DNA from: Brevibacillus fortis
GTDB taxonomy: Bacteria; Bacillota; Bacilli; Brevibacillales; Brevibacillaceae
Length of the DNA: 64,000 bases
Assembly: GCF_003013395.1 (NCBI RefSeq)
Contig: NZ_PXZM01000003.1
Coordinates: forward strand, 62,001 to 126,000
Reading direction: 5' to 3'
Positions 51,777 to 60,196 of the stretch are shown piece after piece (within the stretch, counting starts at the first letter, position 1; each line of letters opens with the position of its first letter). Both the position numbers and the translations under genes were made by a program. The notes under the pieces are model-generated. The model was not told the origin of the DNA. It saw nothing but the letters and a program-made list of their open reading frames with translations, and made no database searches.

Positions 51777-52547
51777 TTACCGTGGTGACATCCGAATGCC
51801 GCCGTCTAAACGAATGACTTCGCCGTTTATATACTCATGCTCCATGATGAATGTTGCCAGCTCTGCATATTCTGACGGGCGTCCCAATCGTTTTGGAAAT
51901 TCAACACTTTCCGCGAGCTTTGTCATTACATTTTCGGGCAAAGAATCAGCCATGGGTGTCAGGAACAAACCAGGTGCAATCGTGTTGACACGAATCCCGA
52001 ACTCAGCCAAGTCACGTGCAACTGGCAAGGTCATCCCTGCTACTCCTGCTTTGCTTGCCCCGTATGCAGCTTGCCCCATTTGCCCATCAAAGGCAGCGAC
52101 AGAAGCCGTGTTAATAATCACACCTCTTTCTCCTGAGTCGGTGAGTGGCTCATTATTTTTCATCTCATTCGCCGCCAGCCTCAATACATTAAAGGTCCCT
52201 ACCAAATTAATGCCGACAACTTTCGTGAATGCCTCTAAAGGCAGTACCCCCTTTTTTCCAATTGTTTTCCCTGCGGTTCCGACACCTGCACAATTCACAC
52301 TTATGTGTATCGCACCAAAAGCTTTGATCGCTTGGTTGATCCCTTGTTGTACCGATTCATCATCGGCTACATTCACTAGTGCATAGCGGACATTCTCGCC
52401 TAATTGGTCGACTGCTTCCTTTGCTTTTGCTTCATTGACATCAAAAATAACCACCTTCGCGCCCTTCTCGACCAGCCTCGTCACTGTCGCCAAACCTAAC
52501 CCTGAAGCCCCTCCTGTTACAATCGCTACTTTATCGTGTAGATTCAT
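51777..52547 (-). CDS. SDR 3-hydroxyacyl-CoA dehydrogenase (type II, HSD17B10-like)
   Basis: The 256-aa short-chain dehydrogenase has the NAD-binding TGGASGLGLA near residue 12, VNCAGVG near 84, the catalytic Ser in NTASVAAFDGQMGQAAYGASKAG (Tyr and Lys follow in YGASK), and a PG turn in IAPGLFLTPM. The insertion around EMKNNEPLTDSGERG is typical of the human HSD10-like hydroxyacyl-CoA dehydrogenases. It would oxidise 3-hydroxyacyl-CoA before the thiolase step. Its ATG overlaps the stop of the CoA-transferase gene by four bases, so translation is coupled. Confidence 0.88.
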   Translation of the reverse strand: MNLHDKVAIVTGGASGLGLATVTRLVEKGAKVVIFDVNEAKAKEAVDQLGENVRYALVNVADDESVQQGINQAIKAFGAIHISVNCAGVGTAGKTIGKKGVLPLEAFTKVVGINLVGTFNVLRLAANEMKNNEPLTDSGERGVIINTASVAAFDGQMGQAAYGASKAGVAGMTLPVARDLAEFGIRVNTIAPGLFLTPMADSLPENVMTKLAESVEFPKRLGRPSEYAELATFIMEHEYINGEVIRLDGGIRMSPR

Positions 52548-53713
52548 TCTCGTTCATCTCCTCTATCTTTCCTTGGATCAAAGCCAATCTCTTTGAAAAC
52601 CTCTTCTGTATGCGTCCCTGTTTGCACACCTGTAAATCGGTACGCAGCTGGTTGCGTGGAAAACTTGATGGGAAAGGCGATCTGCTGCTGTGTGCCTCCT
52701 TCTGCTTTCGTAATAGTGACAAGAAGTTCTCTTGCTTTTATGTGTGGATGCTCGACCGCTTCTGAAAATTTTAGAACTGGCTCTACACAGCCGTCAAAAT
52801 CACCGCCAAAAATCGTTACCCACTCCGCAAAATCTTTCTGTTTAAATTTTTCCGTAAGTCTCGTCTTGAAAGCGCGCTGATCTTCTATCCGTCGACTACT
52901 GCCCAGACTTCGTAAACGATCATCACCGATGCGCTCGCATAATCTTGCTTGGAATTGCGGTTCCAAACTGCCGACGGAAAAATATCGCTGATCCTTTGTT
53001 TCATAATAGTCGTAAATATAACCGCCATTTAATAGCAAGGATTCAGGCTCTGGCTCAATCTCTCCAATTAGATAACCTGGGCCATACACAGCATTCAATG
53101 TAAAAACTACATCTGTAATGCTTATATCGATATACTGACCTTCTCCTGTTCGTTCGCGGTGATAAACTGCAGCTAAAATTCCGATAACGGCCGACATCGA
53201 TCCCCCTGCCAAATCCGCTACCTGTATCCCAACTGGAACCGGAGCTTCCTTTTTCCTGGATGAATAGCCAGCAACACCTGCTAACGATAAATAGTTAATA
53301 TCATGACCGGCCCGATCCCGATACGGTCCTGTCTGTCCATAGCCTGAGATCGAGCAGTAAATGATTCTTGGATTTATCTCCTTCAGTTTTTCATAACCAA
53401 TGCCCATTCTATCCATCACACCTGGTCGAAATTGCTCGATCACGATATCATACTCTTTCACCAGCTGATATACGACCTCTTTGGCTTCCTCTGTTTTCAA
53501 ATCAAGGGCTAACGATCGCTTTGAACGATGGAGATGGGCAAATGTTGCAGACACCTCGCCATCCATCGGAGGAAGATGCTTTACCATATCCTCGCGATGC
53601 GGTGATTCGACTTTCAGTACATCTGCTCCCATATCCGCAAGCATCATGGTAGCAAAGGGTCCTGGCAGGAGCGTGGAGAAATCCAATATTTTTAACCCCG
53701 TTAAAATCCCCAC
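52544..53713 (-). CDS. CaiB/BaiF CoA-transferase family protein (AMACR-like)
   Basis: The 389-aa protein is a family III CoA transferase or alpha-methylacyl-CoA racemase: LKILDFSTLLPGPFATMMLADMG at the start, RSKRSLALDLKTEEA, FRPGVMDRMGIGYE, and GHDINYLSLAGV with the key Asp near residue 150. Racemase (needed to enter beta-oxidation for methyl-branched acids) and CoA transfer are both possible; the AMACR-like length and neighbours favour branched acyl-CoA use. It overlaps the SDR gene by four bases. Confidence 0.85.
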   Translation of the reverse strand: MGILTGLKILDFSTLLPGPFATMMLADMGADVLKVESPHREDMVKHLPPMDGEVSATFAHLHRSKRSLALDLKTEEAKEVVYQLVKEYDIVIEQFRPGVMDRMGIGYEKLKEINPRIIYCSISGYGQTGPYRDRAGHDINYLSLAGVAGYSSRKKEAPVPVGIQVADLAGGSMSAVIGILAAVYHRERTGEGQYIDISITDVVFTLNAVYGPGYLIGEIEPEPESLLLNGGYIYDYYETKDQRYFSVGSLEPQFQARLCERIGDDRLRSLGSSRRIEDQRAFKTRLTEKFKQKDFAEWVTIFGGDFDGCVEPVLKFSEAVEHPHIKARELLVTITKAEGGTQQQIAFPIKFSTQPAAYRFTGVQTGTHTEEVFKEIGFDPRKDRGDERE

Positions 53714-53729
53714 ATGTCATCCTCCTCCT

Positions 53730-54890
53730 CTATTTTCCCAATACGTCCTTGCTAATAATTTCTTTCATGATTTCGGAAGTACCGCCATAGATGCGTTGAA
53801 CTCTCGCGTCTGTATACGCTCTGGAGATTGGATATTCTTCCATGTAGCCGTAGCCGCCAAATAGCTGCAAGCAACCGTCAGCCACTCGGCATTGCGCTTC
53901 CGTTGATGAGAGCTTTGCCATACTTGCCTCGGCTGTAGACAGCTGGTTTTTCTCTAGTAAGACCAAGCACTGATTCACAAAGGCCCGATTCACTTTTGCT
54001 TCGGTTACCATCTCGGCGATTTTATGACGAATCACCTGTAGCTTGCTAAGTGGTTTCCCGAACGCTTCACGTTCTTGCAGGTACTGAATCGTGATTTCTA
54101 GGGCTCCCTCCATAGCACCACAAGCACCAACTGCCAAGATCGTCCTCTCCCGGGGCAGTTCATTCATCAGCGTGATAAAGCCACCATCTAATGCACCGAG
54201 GATTTGACTAGGCGCCACACAAACATCGTCGAAAAATAGTTCTGATGTGTCGGCAGAATGAAGACCTATTTTCTTCAGGTTCTTCCCTTTTGTTAAACCT
54301 TTGGTCGACTCATCCACAATAAATAGAGTTGTACCTTTCGAAACGGGAGCTTCTTGATTGGTTTTGGCTACAACGATCACAAAGTCAAACATTTGACCAT
54401 TCGAGATAAATGTCTTCGAGCCATTGATCGTGTATTCACTTGTTTCCGGGTGCTTCATTGCCGTCGTTTTGATCCCTTGCAAATCACTTCCGGCGCCAGG
54501 CTCAGTCATTGCGATTGCACCCACATATTCCCCTGTGGCCATTTTGGGTAAGTAATGCGTTTTCTGTTCTTCCGTACCGGAGTTTAACAGGTAGTGAGCG
54601 ACGATGTTCGAATGAACGGCAAGTCCCCCGGAAATAGAGTTGTACCCGAGCCGACTGAATTCATCAATGATACACGCCTCGAAATAAAGAGGTGCTCCTA
54701 AACCGCCGTATTGCTCGGGTATGCCCACGCATAGGAAACCAGCCTCCCCCAGCTTATTCCATAGCTCTCTTGGGAACATCCCTTCCTTTTCCCATTTGCT
54801 ATAGTTAGCTTCGATCTCTTTTTTGGCAAAGGCCTCAATCGATTTTTTGAATAGCTTCCATTCGTCTTCAATGGCGATTGTTTGAAACAT
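53730..54890 (-). CDS. Acyl-CoA dehydrogenase
   Basis: The 386-aa FAD enzyme has the family marks: AMTEPGAGSDLQGIKT (substrate/flavin region), FISNGQMFDFVIVVAKT, ERTILAVGACGAMEGAL, and RIYGGTSEIMKEIISKD near the C-terminus. The catalytic base region QLFGGYGYMEEYPISRAYTDARV lies near 345-367. It introduces the first double bond of beta-oxidation and hands electrons to ETF, which is not encoded here. The ATG at 54890 has GGAGGAGCC upstream; the frame extends to 54980 through the sigma-54 promoter, which excludes the longer start. First gene of the operon running to 48848. Confidence 0.92.
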   Translation of the reverse strand: MFQTIAIEDEWKLFKKSIEAFAKKEIEANYSKWEKEGMFPRELWNKLGEAGFLCVGIPEQYGGLGAPLYFEACIIDEFSRLGYNSISGGLAVHSNIVAHYLLNSGTEEQKTHYLPKMATGEYVGAIAMTEPGAGSDLQGIKTTAMKHPETSEYTINGSKTFISNGQMFDFVIVVAKTNQEAPVSKGTTLFIVDESTKGLTKGKNLKKIGLHSADTSELFFDDVCVAPSQILGALDGGFITLMNELPRERTILAVGACGAMEGALEITIQYLQEREAFGKPLSKLQVIRHKIAEMVTEAKVNRAFVNQCLVLLEKNQLSTAEASMAKLSSTEAQCRVADGCLQLFGGYGYMEEYPISRAYTDARVQRIYGGTSEIMKEIISKDVLGK

Positions 54891-54931
54891 GCTGGCTCCT
54901 CCATTCTTAGTATTCTTCGTATGCTTATTTA

Positions 54932-54947
54932 TGCAAATACCGTGCCA
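54932..54947 (-). promoter_or_regulatory. Sigma-54 promoter of the first acyl-CoA operon
   Basis: Minus strand TGGCACGGTATTTGCA is a perfect match to TGGCAC-N5-TTGCA with the correct 10-base spacing of GG and GC. It lies 42 bp before the acyl-CoA dehydrogenase start. Confidence 0.92.
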
Positions 54948-54999
54948 TTTCTCGGACTTGCAAAGTGGTGGGTCTTTCATTGCGAACTGTTATTGATTA

Positions 55000-55017
55000 T
55001 TTACAGAAAAGTGTAAA
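55000..55017. promoter_or_regulatory. Activator palindrome upstream of the sigma-54 promoter
   Basis: TTTACA-GAAAAG-TGTAAA is an inverted repeat of 6-bp arms, about 55-70 bp upstream of the -24/-12 promoter at 54932. The same arms occur before the second acyl-CoA operon (59305-59319), suggesting one activator. Confidence 0.65.
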
Positions 55018-55042
55018 GTGTAAAAAACTTATCCAAAAAGTG

Positions 55043-55071
55043 TTAACGCATCCATTTTCATTTGCTATAAT
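55043..55071 (+). promoter_or_regulatory. Sigma-A promoter of the CBS/PAS activator gene
   Basis: TTAACG and a perfect TATAAT are separated by 17 bases, 22 bp before the ATG at 55094. Confidence 0.6.
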
Positions 55072-55093
55072 GCCGTTAATAAGGGGGGATCGT

Positions 55094-57178
55094 ATGCTCG
55101 CCACTGATATTATGACCAAGAATTTTGTTTGCTGCTCCAAGCATGACACACTCCATGATGTGCTACCCCTGTTTATAAGAACCCACTCCAATATGCTTCC
55201 AGTTATTGATGAATCCAATCGTTTGATCGGTATCATCACGAAAAACAAAATATTCAAAATCCTAACCACACAGCCATCCTTTGATACTACCATCGCCGAA
55301 TACTACCATCCGAATCCGATCTATCTATCCCCAAACGCTACGATTGAATTCACAAGACAGTACCTGTTGAAGCATAAGGTTGGACATGCGCCTGTAGTGA
55401 ACGAAGAAATGGTTCCGATTGGGGTCATCTCCACTGAACAACTACTGCGCTCCTATAATATTGTCCTCAGTCAATTCGAATCGCAGCTAGCACTCCTTTT
55501 TCATAATCTGAACTTTGGCTTACTATCGATTGATACGAGCTTCCAGATCAACGCTTCGAATTCATTAGCCCACCAACTGCTAAACATCAACGAAAATCAA
55601 CTGAATGCTTTTCGTGATCATCCGGAATTGCATTTGATCCGAGAGCTAATCGAGGAGATAGTACAAGAACGCGCCAAGGTGGCAAAGAAACAAATTACAT
55701 GGAACGATTTAAATCTGTACGTACATTGTTATCCGCTACACAGCCATGATGAACTGGTTGGCGCGATGGTTATTTTGGAGGACGTTACGCAAATTGAACA
55801 GACTATCAATGAATTGCAGCTAACAAAAGAATGGGAACAAAAGCTTAGGTCGGTTATCGAGTTCGCCTATGATGGGATCATTCTAGTCAATAAAAAAGCC
55901 GAAATTACCATGGTGAATAAAGGCTTCACCGATTTGTTTGGCCTGGAGAGCAAGGATCTATTACAGCGTTCCACAACTGTGCTGTTTCCGGAGCTTGCTA
56001 TTGAAAACGTCATTCAAAGCGGGATCAGCATTCTCAATACACCACAAATCATTGCCGGACAACAATCGCTCATTTCCATCTTGCCCATTAAGGAAAAAGA
56101 GGAAACGATTAGCGCGATTTGTAAAATAACGTACCGTGGCTTACCCCATTTGCATGAAGCCTTAACGAAAGTGAAAAAGCTGGAAAAACAAGTCTCCGAC
56201 TATCAAAACGAGATCAATAATATGAAAGGAACCAAATACACCTTGTTTGATATAGCCGGAGAATCAGAGGCAATCCGCAAAGTCAAGCATGAGGCGACAT
56301 TAGCTGCGAAGAGCATGTCTACGGTGTTGATTGTCGGTGAAAGTGGAACGGGCAAAGAACTCTTTGCTCAAGGGATCCATGCAGCTTCTGGACAAAGGGG
56401 GGCTTTTGTGCAAGTGAATTGTGCTGCGATTCCCTCTGAATTGCTTGAATCTGAATTCTTCGGATATGCAGATGGAGCGTTTACCGGAGCCAAAAAAGGC
56501 GGAATGAAAGGAAAGTTTGAACTCGCGCAAAATGGAACGCTATTTTTAGATGAAATCGGAGATATGTCGCTACCCTTACAAACCAAAATATTGCGCGTGC
56601 TGCAGGAGAAAGAATTTCAGCCGATTGGCAGTGGAGTGACGATTCATTTACATACAAAAATCATTGCTGCCACCAACCAAAATCTTGAACAATTAATCTC
56701 AGAGGGGAAGTTCAGAGCGGATCTATACTATCGATTACATATTATGCGGTTAAACATTCCGCCTTTACGAGAAAGAATAGAAGATTTACCCGACATCATA
56801 CAATCCATTACCAATCGCCTCAATCAAAGTGGATTTTACGTGAAAGGCGTCACCCATTCTGCGTTGACGAAGCTGATGAGGCATACCTGGTCAGGAAATG
56901 TGAGAGAGCTCCACAATGTTCTGGAAAGAGCTGCTAACATAAAAACGGGTGACTACATCGATGCTGATGATCTCCCTACGTTCCAGCACGAGACGGAAGA
57001 AAAAGCACTGCCACAGCAGATTCCCTCAACCTATAAGGACAAGATTCTGTCGACGGAGAAAGAAATGATCATCACGGCCCTCAAGGAGGCAAAAGGAAAT
57101 AAATCAAAAGCGAGCCAGCTTCTCGGGATCAGTAGACCTTGGCTATACGCAAAAATGAAGAAATATCAGCTCGAATAA
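55094..57178 (+). CDS. Sigma-54-dependent activator with CBS, PAS, AAA+ and Fis domains
   Basis: The 694-aa regulator starts with a CBS-domain pair (about 1-115; MLATDIMTKNFVCC and later GHAPVVNEEMVPIGVISTEQ), then two PAS-like sensor domains (about 120-240 and 255-365), a short coiled coil, an AAA+ domain with GESGTGKELF near 414, the intact GAFTGA near 461 and ATNQNLEQL, and a Fis-type helix-turn-helix (KGNKSKASQLLGISRPWLYA) near 665-690. It should contact sigma-54 and open -24/-12 promoters. It lies between two acyl-CoA operons that both have such promoters and a shared palindrome. CBS/PAS may sense adenine nucleotides or acyl-type ligands (inference). The ATG at 55094 has AAGGGGGG upstream. 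Confidence 0.92.
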   Translation: MLATDIMTKNFVCCSKHDTLHDVLPLFIRTHSNMLPVIDESNRLIGIITKNKIFKILTTQPSFDTTIAEYYHPNPIYLSPNATIEFTRQYLLKHKVGHAPVVNEEMVPIGVISTEQLLRSYNIVLSQFESQLALLFHNLNFGLLSIDTSFQINASNSLAHQLLNINENQLNAFRDHPELHLIRELIEEIVQERAKVAKKQITWNDLNLYVHCYPLHSHDELVGAMVILEDVTQIEQTINELQLTKEWEQKLRSVIEFAYDGIILVNKKAEITMVNKGFTDLFGLESKDLLQRSTTVLFPELAIENVIQSGISILNTPQIIAGQQSLISILPIKEKEETISAICKITYRGLPHLHEALTKVKKLEKQVSDYQNEINNMKGTKYTLFDIAGESEAIRKVKHEATLAAKSMSTVLIVGESGTGKELFAQGIHAASGQRGAFVQVNCAAIPSELLESEFFGYADGAFTGAKKGGMKGKFELAQNGTLFLDEIGDMSLPLQTKILRVLQEKEFQPIGSGVTIHLHTKIIAATNQNLEQLISEGKFRADLYYRLHIMRLNIPPLRERIEDLPDIIQSITNRLNQSGFYVKGVTHSALTKLMRHTWSGNVRELHNVLERAANIKTGDYIDADDLPTFQHETEEKALPQQIPSTYKDKILSTEKEMIITALKEAKGNKSKASQLLGISRPWLYAKMKKYQLE

Positions 57179-57183
57179 GAAGT

Positions 57184-57217
57184 GCGGCTGACCTATATTG
57201 GGGTCAACCGCCTTTTC
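57184..57217. terminator. Terminator between the activator gene and the broken acyl-CoA synthetase gene
   Basis: GCGGCTGACC and GGGTCAACCGC form an imperfect stem with one mismatch, followed by CTTTTCTTT on the plus strand, directly behind the activator stop. Confidence 0.5.
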
Positions 57218-57218
57218 T

Positions 57219-58737
57219 TTAGGCATTTACTTTTTCTCTCAACTGGTATTTCAGGAGTTTACCAGAAGCATTTCTCGGTAAACTCTCGACAAAAATCACT
57301 TTTCGCGGAACTTTATACCCAGCTACGTGCTGCTTGGCATAATCGATGATGGCTTGCTCATTTACTATTTCACCCGCTTTTGCTACTACTACCGCAGTTA
57401 CCAGCTCCCCCCACGTGGGGTCCGGCGTGCCAATTACCGCGACTTCCGCAATGCTAGGGTGCATCCCCAATACGTTTTCCACTTCAACGGAATAAACATT
57501 TTCGCCACCCGATGATCATATCTTTTTTGCGATCTACTAATTTGACGTAGTTTTCTTCGTCTCTCACTGCCAAGTCACCTGTGTATAACCAACCATCGCG
57601 AATCGTTTCCGCTGTTGCCTGTGGGTTATTATAGTATTCTTTCATCACGGTTGGACCTTTGACGATAAACTCCCCTACCTCGCCTGGTTTTGTAGAATGT
57701 CCATCGGCATTAACGATATCAAATAATGTAAACGCAGATGATTCTCTTCCTGCCATGCCAGCGTGCGTCTCGTGGTCTTTTGGATATAACAGGATACCAT
57801 TTGGACCACCCTCTGTCTGACCACATAAACTATAAAATTGATGAGAACCAAAATACTCCATGCATTTTCTTACAACGTGTTCAGACATTGGCGCGGAGCC
57901 ATACGTGTATTTTTCCATCGTGGAAAAATCAAAATCATCCTGTTTTGGAATTTGCAGAAAAGCGAGGTGCATGGTAGGAACGGCTAGAAAGGTCGTGATT
58001 TTGTATTTGCCGATGTCAGCTAATATCTCTCTCGGTTTAAAATCGCGATAAATGACCGACAAACCACCGACATACAAACCACTGATCAACCCAATGGTAA
58101 GCTGCGCACAGTGAAAGAGCGGGGCAAAATTCATCATTCGCTCTTCGGAATGATAGCCTAACGTTAAAATAAATTGTAAGGCAACGTTTTTTACGCGATC
58201 ATGATCAAAGACAGCGCCCTTTGGAAAACCAGTTGTCCCTGACGTGTACAAGATATGCAAATCATCCGTCCCTGTCAGCTCCACCTCTATATTTTCTTTA
58301 TTTTCAGATAACATTTCAGAGATGGATGTAAAGGATTCGTTCTTCGCCTGAGGAACGGAAACGAGGTTTTGGATCGGTACTTGATGAGAGATTGCTTGCA
58401 GAATAACTTCTTCAAATTCGGTATCTGAGATAATGTGCTTCGAGTCGGACTGTGTGATGATATAGTTCAATTCCTTCTCCAATAGACGAAAATTCATCGG
58501 AACAAGTACCGCCCCAATTTTTGCGCAAGCGTAATAGGCGATCGCAAAGTAATCCGAATTCTTCATCATCAGAGCTACCTTGTCGCCCTTGGCAACCCCT
58601 CTAGCTATTAACCCATGCGCAAGTTGGTTGACGATCCCATTAAATTCGTCATACGTATACTGTCTGTCCTGATAAATGATCGCTTCTTTCCACGGATGTC
58701 GAGCGGCGTTCACCTCTAGCATTTTTACGATATTCAT
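57219..58737 (-). pseudogene. Acyl-CoA synthetase broken by a frameshift
   Basis: Two adjoining frames make one adenylate-forming enzyme of about 505 residues. Codons from 58737 to about 57510 hold YTSGTTGFPKGAVFDHDR, YSLCGQTEGGPNG and WLYTGDLAV, up to VDRKKDMIIG, then run into WRKCLFR and stop at 57484. The frame 57219-57482 continues with ENVYSVEVENVLGMHP and ends with the catalytic lysine context NASGKLLKYQL. The break is at about 57507-57516, where family members read DMIISGGEN; two bases appear missing (or one added). As read the protein would lack its C-terminal lid domain and be inactive. Could be a real loss or a sequencing error. It starts 26 bp after the MaoC gene with GGAGG upstream. 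Confidence 0.85.
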
Positions 58738-58763
58738 TACGCTTGCCCTCCTTCTGATTAATA

Positions 58764-59186
58764 CTACTTGGCTATTAATGCTGACATTTCTGCTTCCAAG
58801 ACTTGCTCCCCCTCATTTTTGAAAGTAGTGAGCAAGACCGTAACTTCCCCTGCCTCCCTTCTTTCTTTTTTCTCTATGACTGTAGCTGTGACGTACAAAA
58901 CATCTTCGGGATATACCGGTCTGAGAAATTTTAGATTGTGAATGCCTGTACCCGCTATGACATCGTCACCGAAAACCCCCGTTTCCACCCATAGCTTAAA
59001 GGAAATATTGACGGTATGCAGTCCCGATGCAATGATCCCTTTGAACCGGCTTTGCTTTGCCTTTTCCTCATCAATGTGCATGTACTGTGGATCGTATACC
59101 GATGCAAACGCTATGATCTCTTCCTTGTTCATTTTATATGACTTAGTTACGAGCATTTGTCCGATAGAAATCTCATCGAATTTCAT
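58764..59186 (-). CDS. MaoC-family dehydratase (enoyl-CoA hydratase type)
   Basis: The 140-aa hot-dog-fold protein has the MaoC catalytic region SVYDPQYMHIDEEKAKQSRF (hydratase motif with Asp and His) followed by GIIASGLHTVNISFKL, and FLRPVYPEDVLYVTATV. It should hydrate trans-2-enoyl-CoA, the step between the acyl-CoA dehydrogenase and the SDR encoded in the neighbouring operon. The start has GAGGTGATC upstream. It heads the second operon, 28 bp behind a sigma-54 promoter. Confidence 0.9.
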   Translation of the reverse strand: MKFDEISIGQMLVTKSYKMNKEEIIAFASVYDPQYMHIDEEKAKQSRFKGIIASGLHTVNISFKLWVETGVFGDDVIAGTGIHNLKFLRPVYPEDVLYVTATVIEKKERREAGEVTVLLTTFKNEGEQVLEAEMSALIAK

Positions 59187-59213
59187 GATTGATCACCTCT
59201 TCATTCACATACA

Positions 59214-59229
59214 CGCAAGCATTATGCCA
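59214..59229 (-). promoter_or_regulatory. Sigma-54 promoter of the MaoC/acyl-CoA synthetase operon
   Basis: Minus strand TGGCATAATGCTTGCG matches TGGCAC-N5-TTGCA with two mismatches and the exact 10-base GG to GC spacing, 28 bp before the MaoC start. Confidence 0.85.
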
Positions 59230-59268
59230 ACATAGAAAAGACAGAAATTGACCGACAACGTAAAAACC

Positions 59269-59319
59269 TGTAACGCGCCATTTACAAAATGTTGTTAATG
59301 ATGCTTTACAGGTTGTAAA
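59269..59319. promoter_or_regulatory. Activator palindromes before the MaoC operon
   Basis: TTTACA-GGT-TGTAAA (59305-59319) and TGTAA-N8-TTACA (59269-59286) share half-sites with the palindrome at 55000-55017. AACCTGTAA (59265-59273) and TTACAGGTT (59306-59314) are also inverted copies. They lie 40-90 bp upstream of the sigma-54 promoter. Confidence 0.65.
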
Positions 59320-59471
59320 CAATGCCACTAATCACTAACTTGGTTTTTCCCTCGACCACTACTTACATGAAATTTCTTCCACATAAAGAAGGAATTTTCA
59401 ATTTTGCTTTGAATTTATCATACTTATTGAAATTCATTTTATTTTTTGTATTCCTATGGAGGAGTAAAGCT

Positions 59472-60101
59472 ATGAAAAAAGTGGTAAGAAGTTTGGGTAT
59501 TCTCGTCTTGGCATCGTCATTCCTGATCGTCCCGACTCAAGCAGCAGATGCGGTAGGAAAAGGAAAAGACTCTATCGTCCGTCCACAAAAAAATATCTTT
59601 GAAGGAAACTGGCGGTACGGTGATACGTTAGTAGTGGCATACGATACGTTCTTTCCGAATGGATGGATTTCGATTGAAAAAGAGCCACATCGTGGAACAC
59701 AGCGTGGATATGAAATAGCGAAATATATTGTTGGCGCTAATTATGGGCAAGTGGAAAGAAGCTTAAGCTTTAACATCCCTTCTGGTTGGGTAGAAATCGG
59801 TCGAGGCTATAACAGCAAGAGACAGGCTTATATAGATATCAGAAATGAGAATAAAAAACGGTACCAACCTCAAGAGCTGGAGAATAAATGGGTCTCAACC
59901 AGTCAGCCTGTACCATATGGCTGGGTCGTGGTAAATCTAAATCTCTTTGAAAAACATATCGTAAATATCACCAGTATCCCTACTGAGTCCAGCATTGAAG
60001 CGATCAAGCATCCTTCGCCAGCCTTTGCTTATGAAATACCAAGAGGCTGGGAGATCACTGTAGACGGACAGAATTCTCGAATCCTCACAAGAAAGTACTA
60101 A
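59472..60101 (+). CDS. Secreted protein with four P-x-G-W repeats, family unknown
   Basis: The 209-aa product has an N-terminal signal peptide (MKKVVRSLGILVLASSFLIV, cleavage likely near TQAADA). The mature part has four short repeats centred on Pro-x-Gly-Trp: FFPNGWISI, NIPSGWVEI, PVPYGWVVV and EIPRGWEIT, about 30-50 residues apart, suggesting four beta-hairpin units. No cysteines, no catalytic motif and no wall anchor are visible. The ATG at 59472 with GGAGGAG upstream is chosen; the frame runs open to 59322. It stands alone with its own terminator. Function unknown. Confidence 0.75.
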   Translation: MKKVVRSLGILVLASSFLIVPTQAADAVGKGKDSIVRPQKNIFEGNWRYGDTLVVAYDTFFPNGWISIEKEPHRGTQRGYEIAKYIVGANYGQVERSLSFNIPSGWVEIGRGYNSKRQAYIDIRNENKKRYQPQELENKWVSTSQPVPYGWVVVNLNLFEKHIVNITSIPTESSIEAIKHPSPAFAYEIPRGWEITVDGQNSRILTRKY

Positions 60102-60103
60102 TT

Positions 60104-60160
60104 AAAACGACCTGTAGGTAGCACGATGGAAAACCATTCATGCAACCCACAGGTCGTTTT
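60104..60160. terminator. Bidirectional terminator after the P-x-G-W protein gene
   Basis: AAAACGACCTGT and ACAGGTCGTTTT are perfect 12-bp inverted copies around a 33-nt loop, with T-rich ends on both strands, between converging genes. Confidence 0.75.
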
Positions 60161-60196
60161 CGTTATTCGAAATGAAAGCTCTCCTGCGGCTTCCAA

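Noticed and set aside
57484..57516. Programmed frameshift in the acyl-CoA synthetase
   Set aside because: No slippery sequence, stimulatory stem or internal ribosome binding site is seen; such enzymes are not known to use recoding.
59265..59319. Inverted repeat before the MaoC gene as a terminator
   Set aside because: No T-run, and the gene upstream on that strand does not end there; shared half-sites with 55000-55017 favour an activator site.
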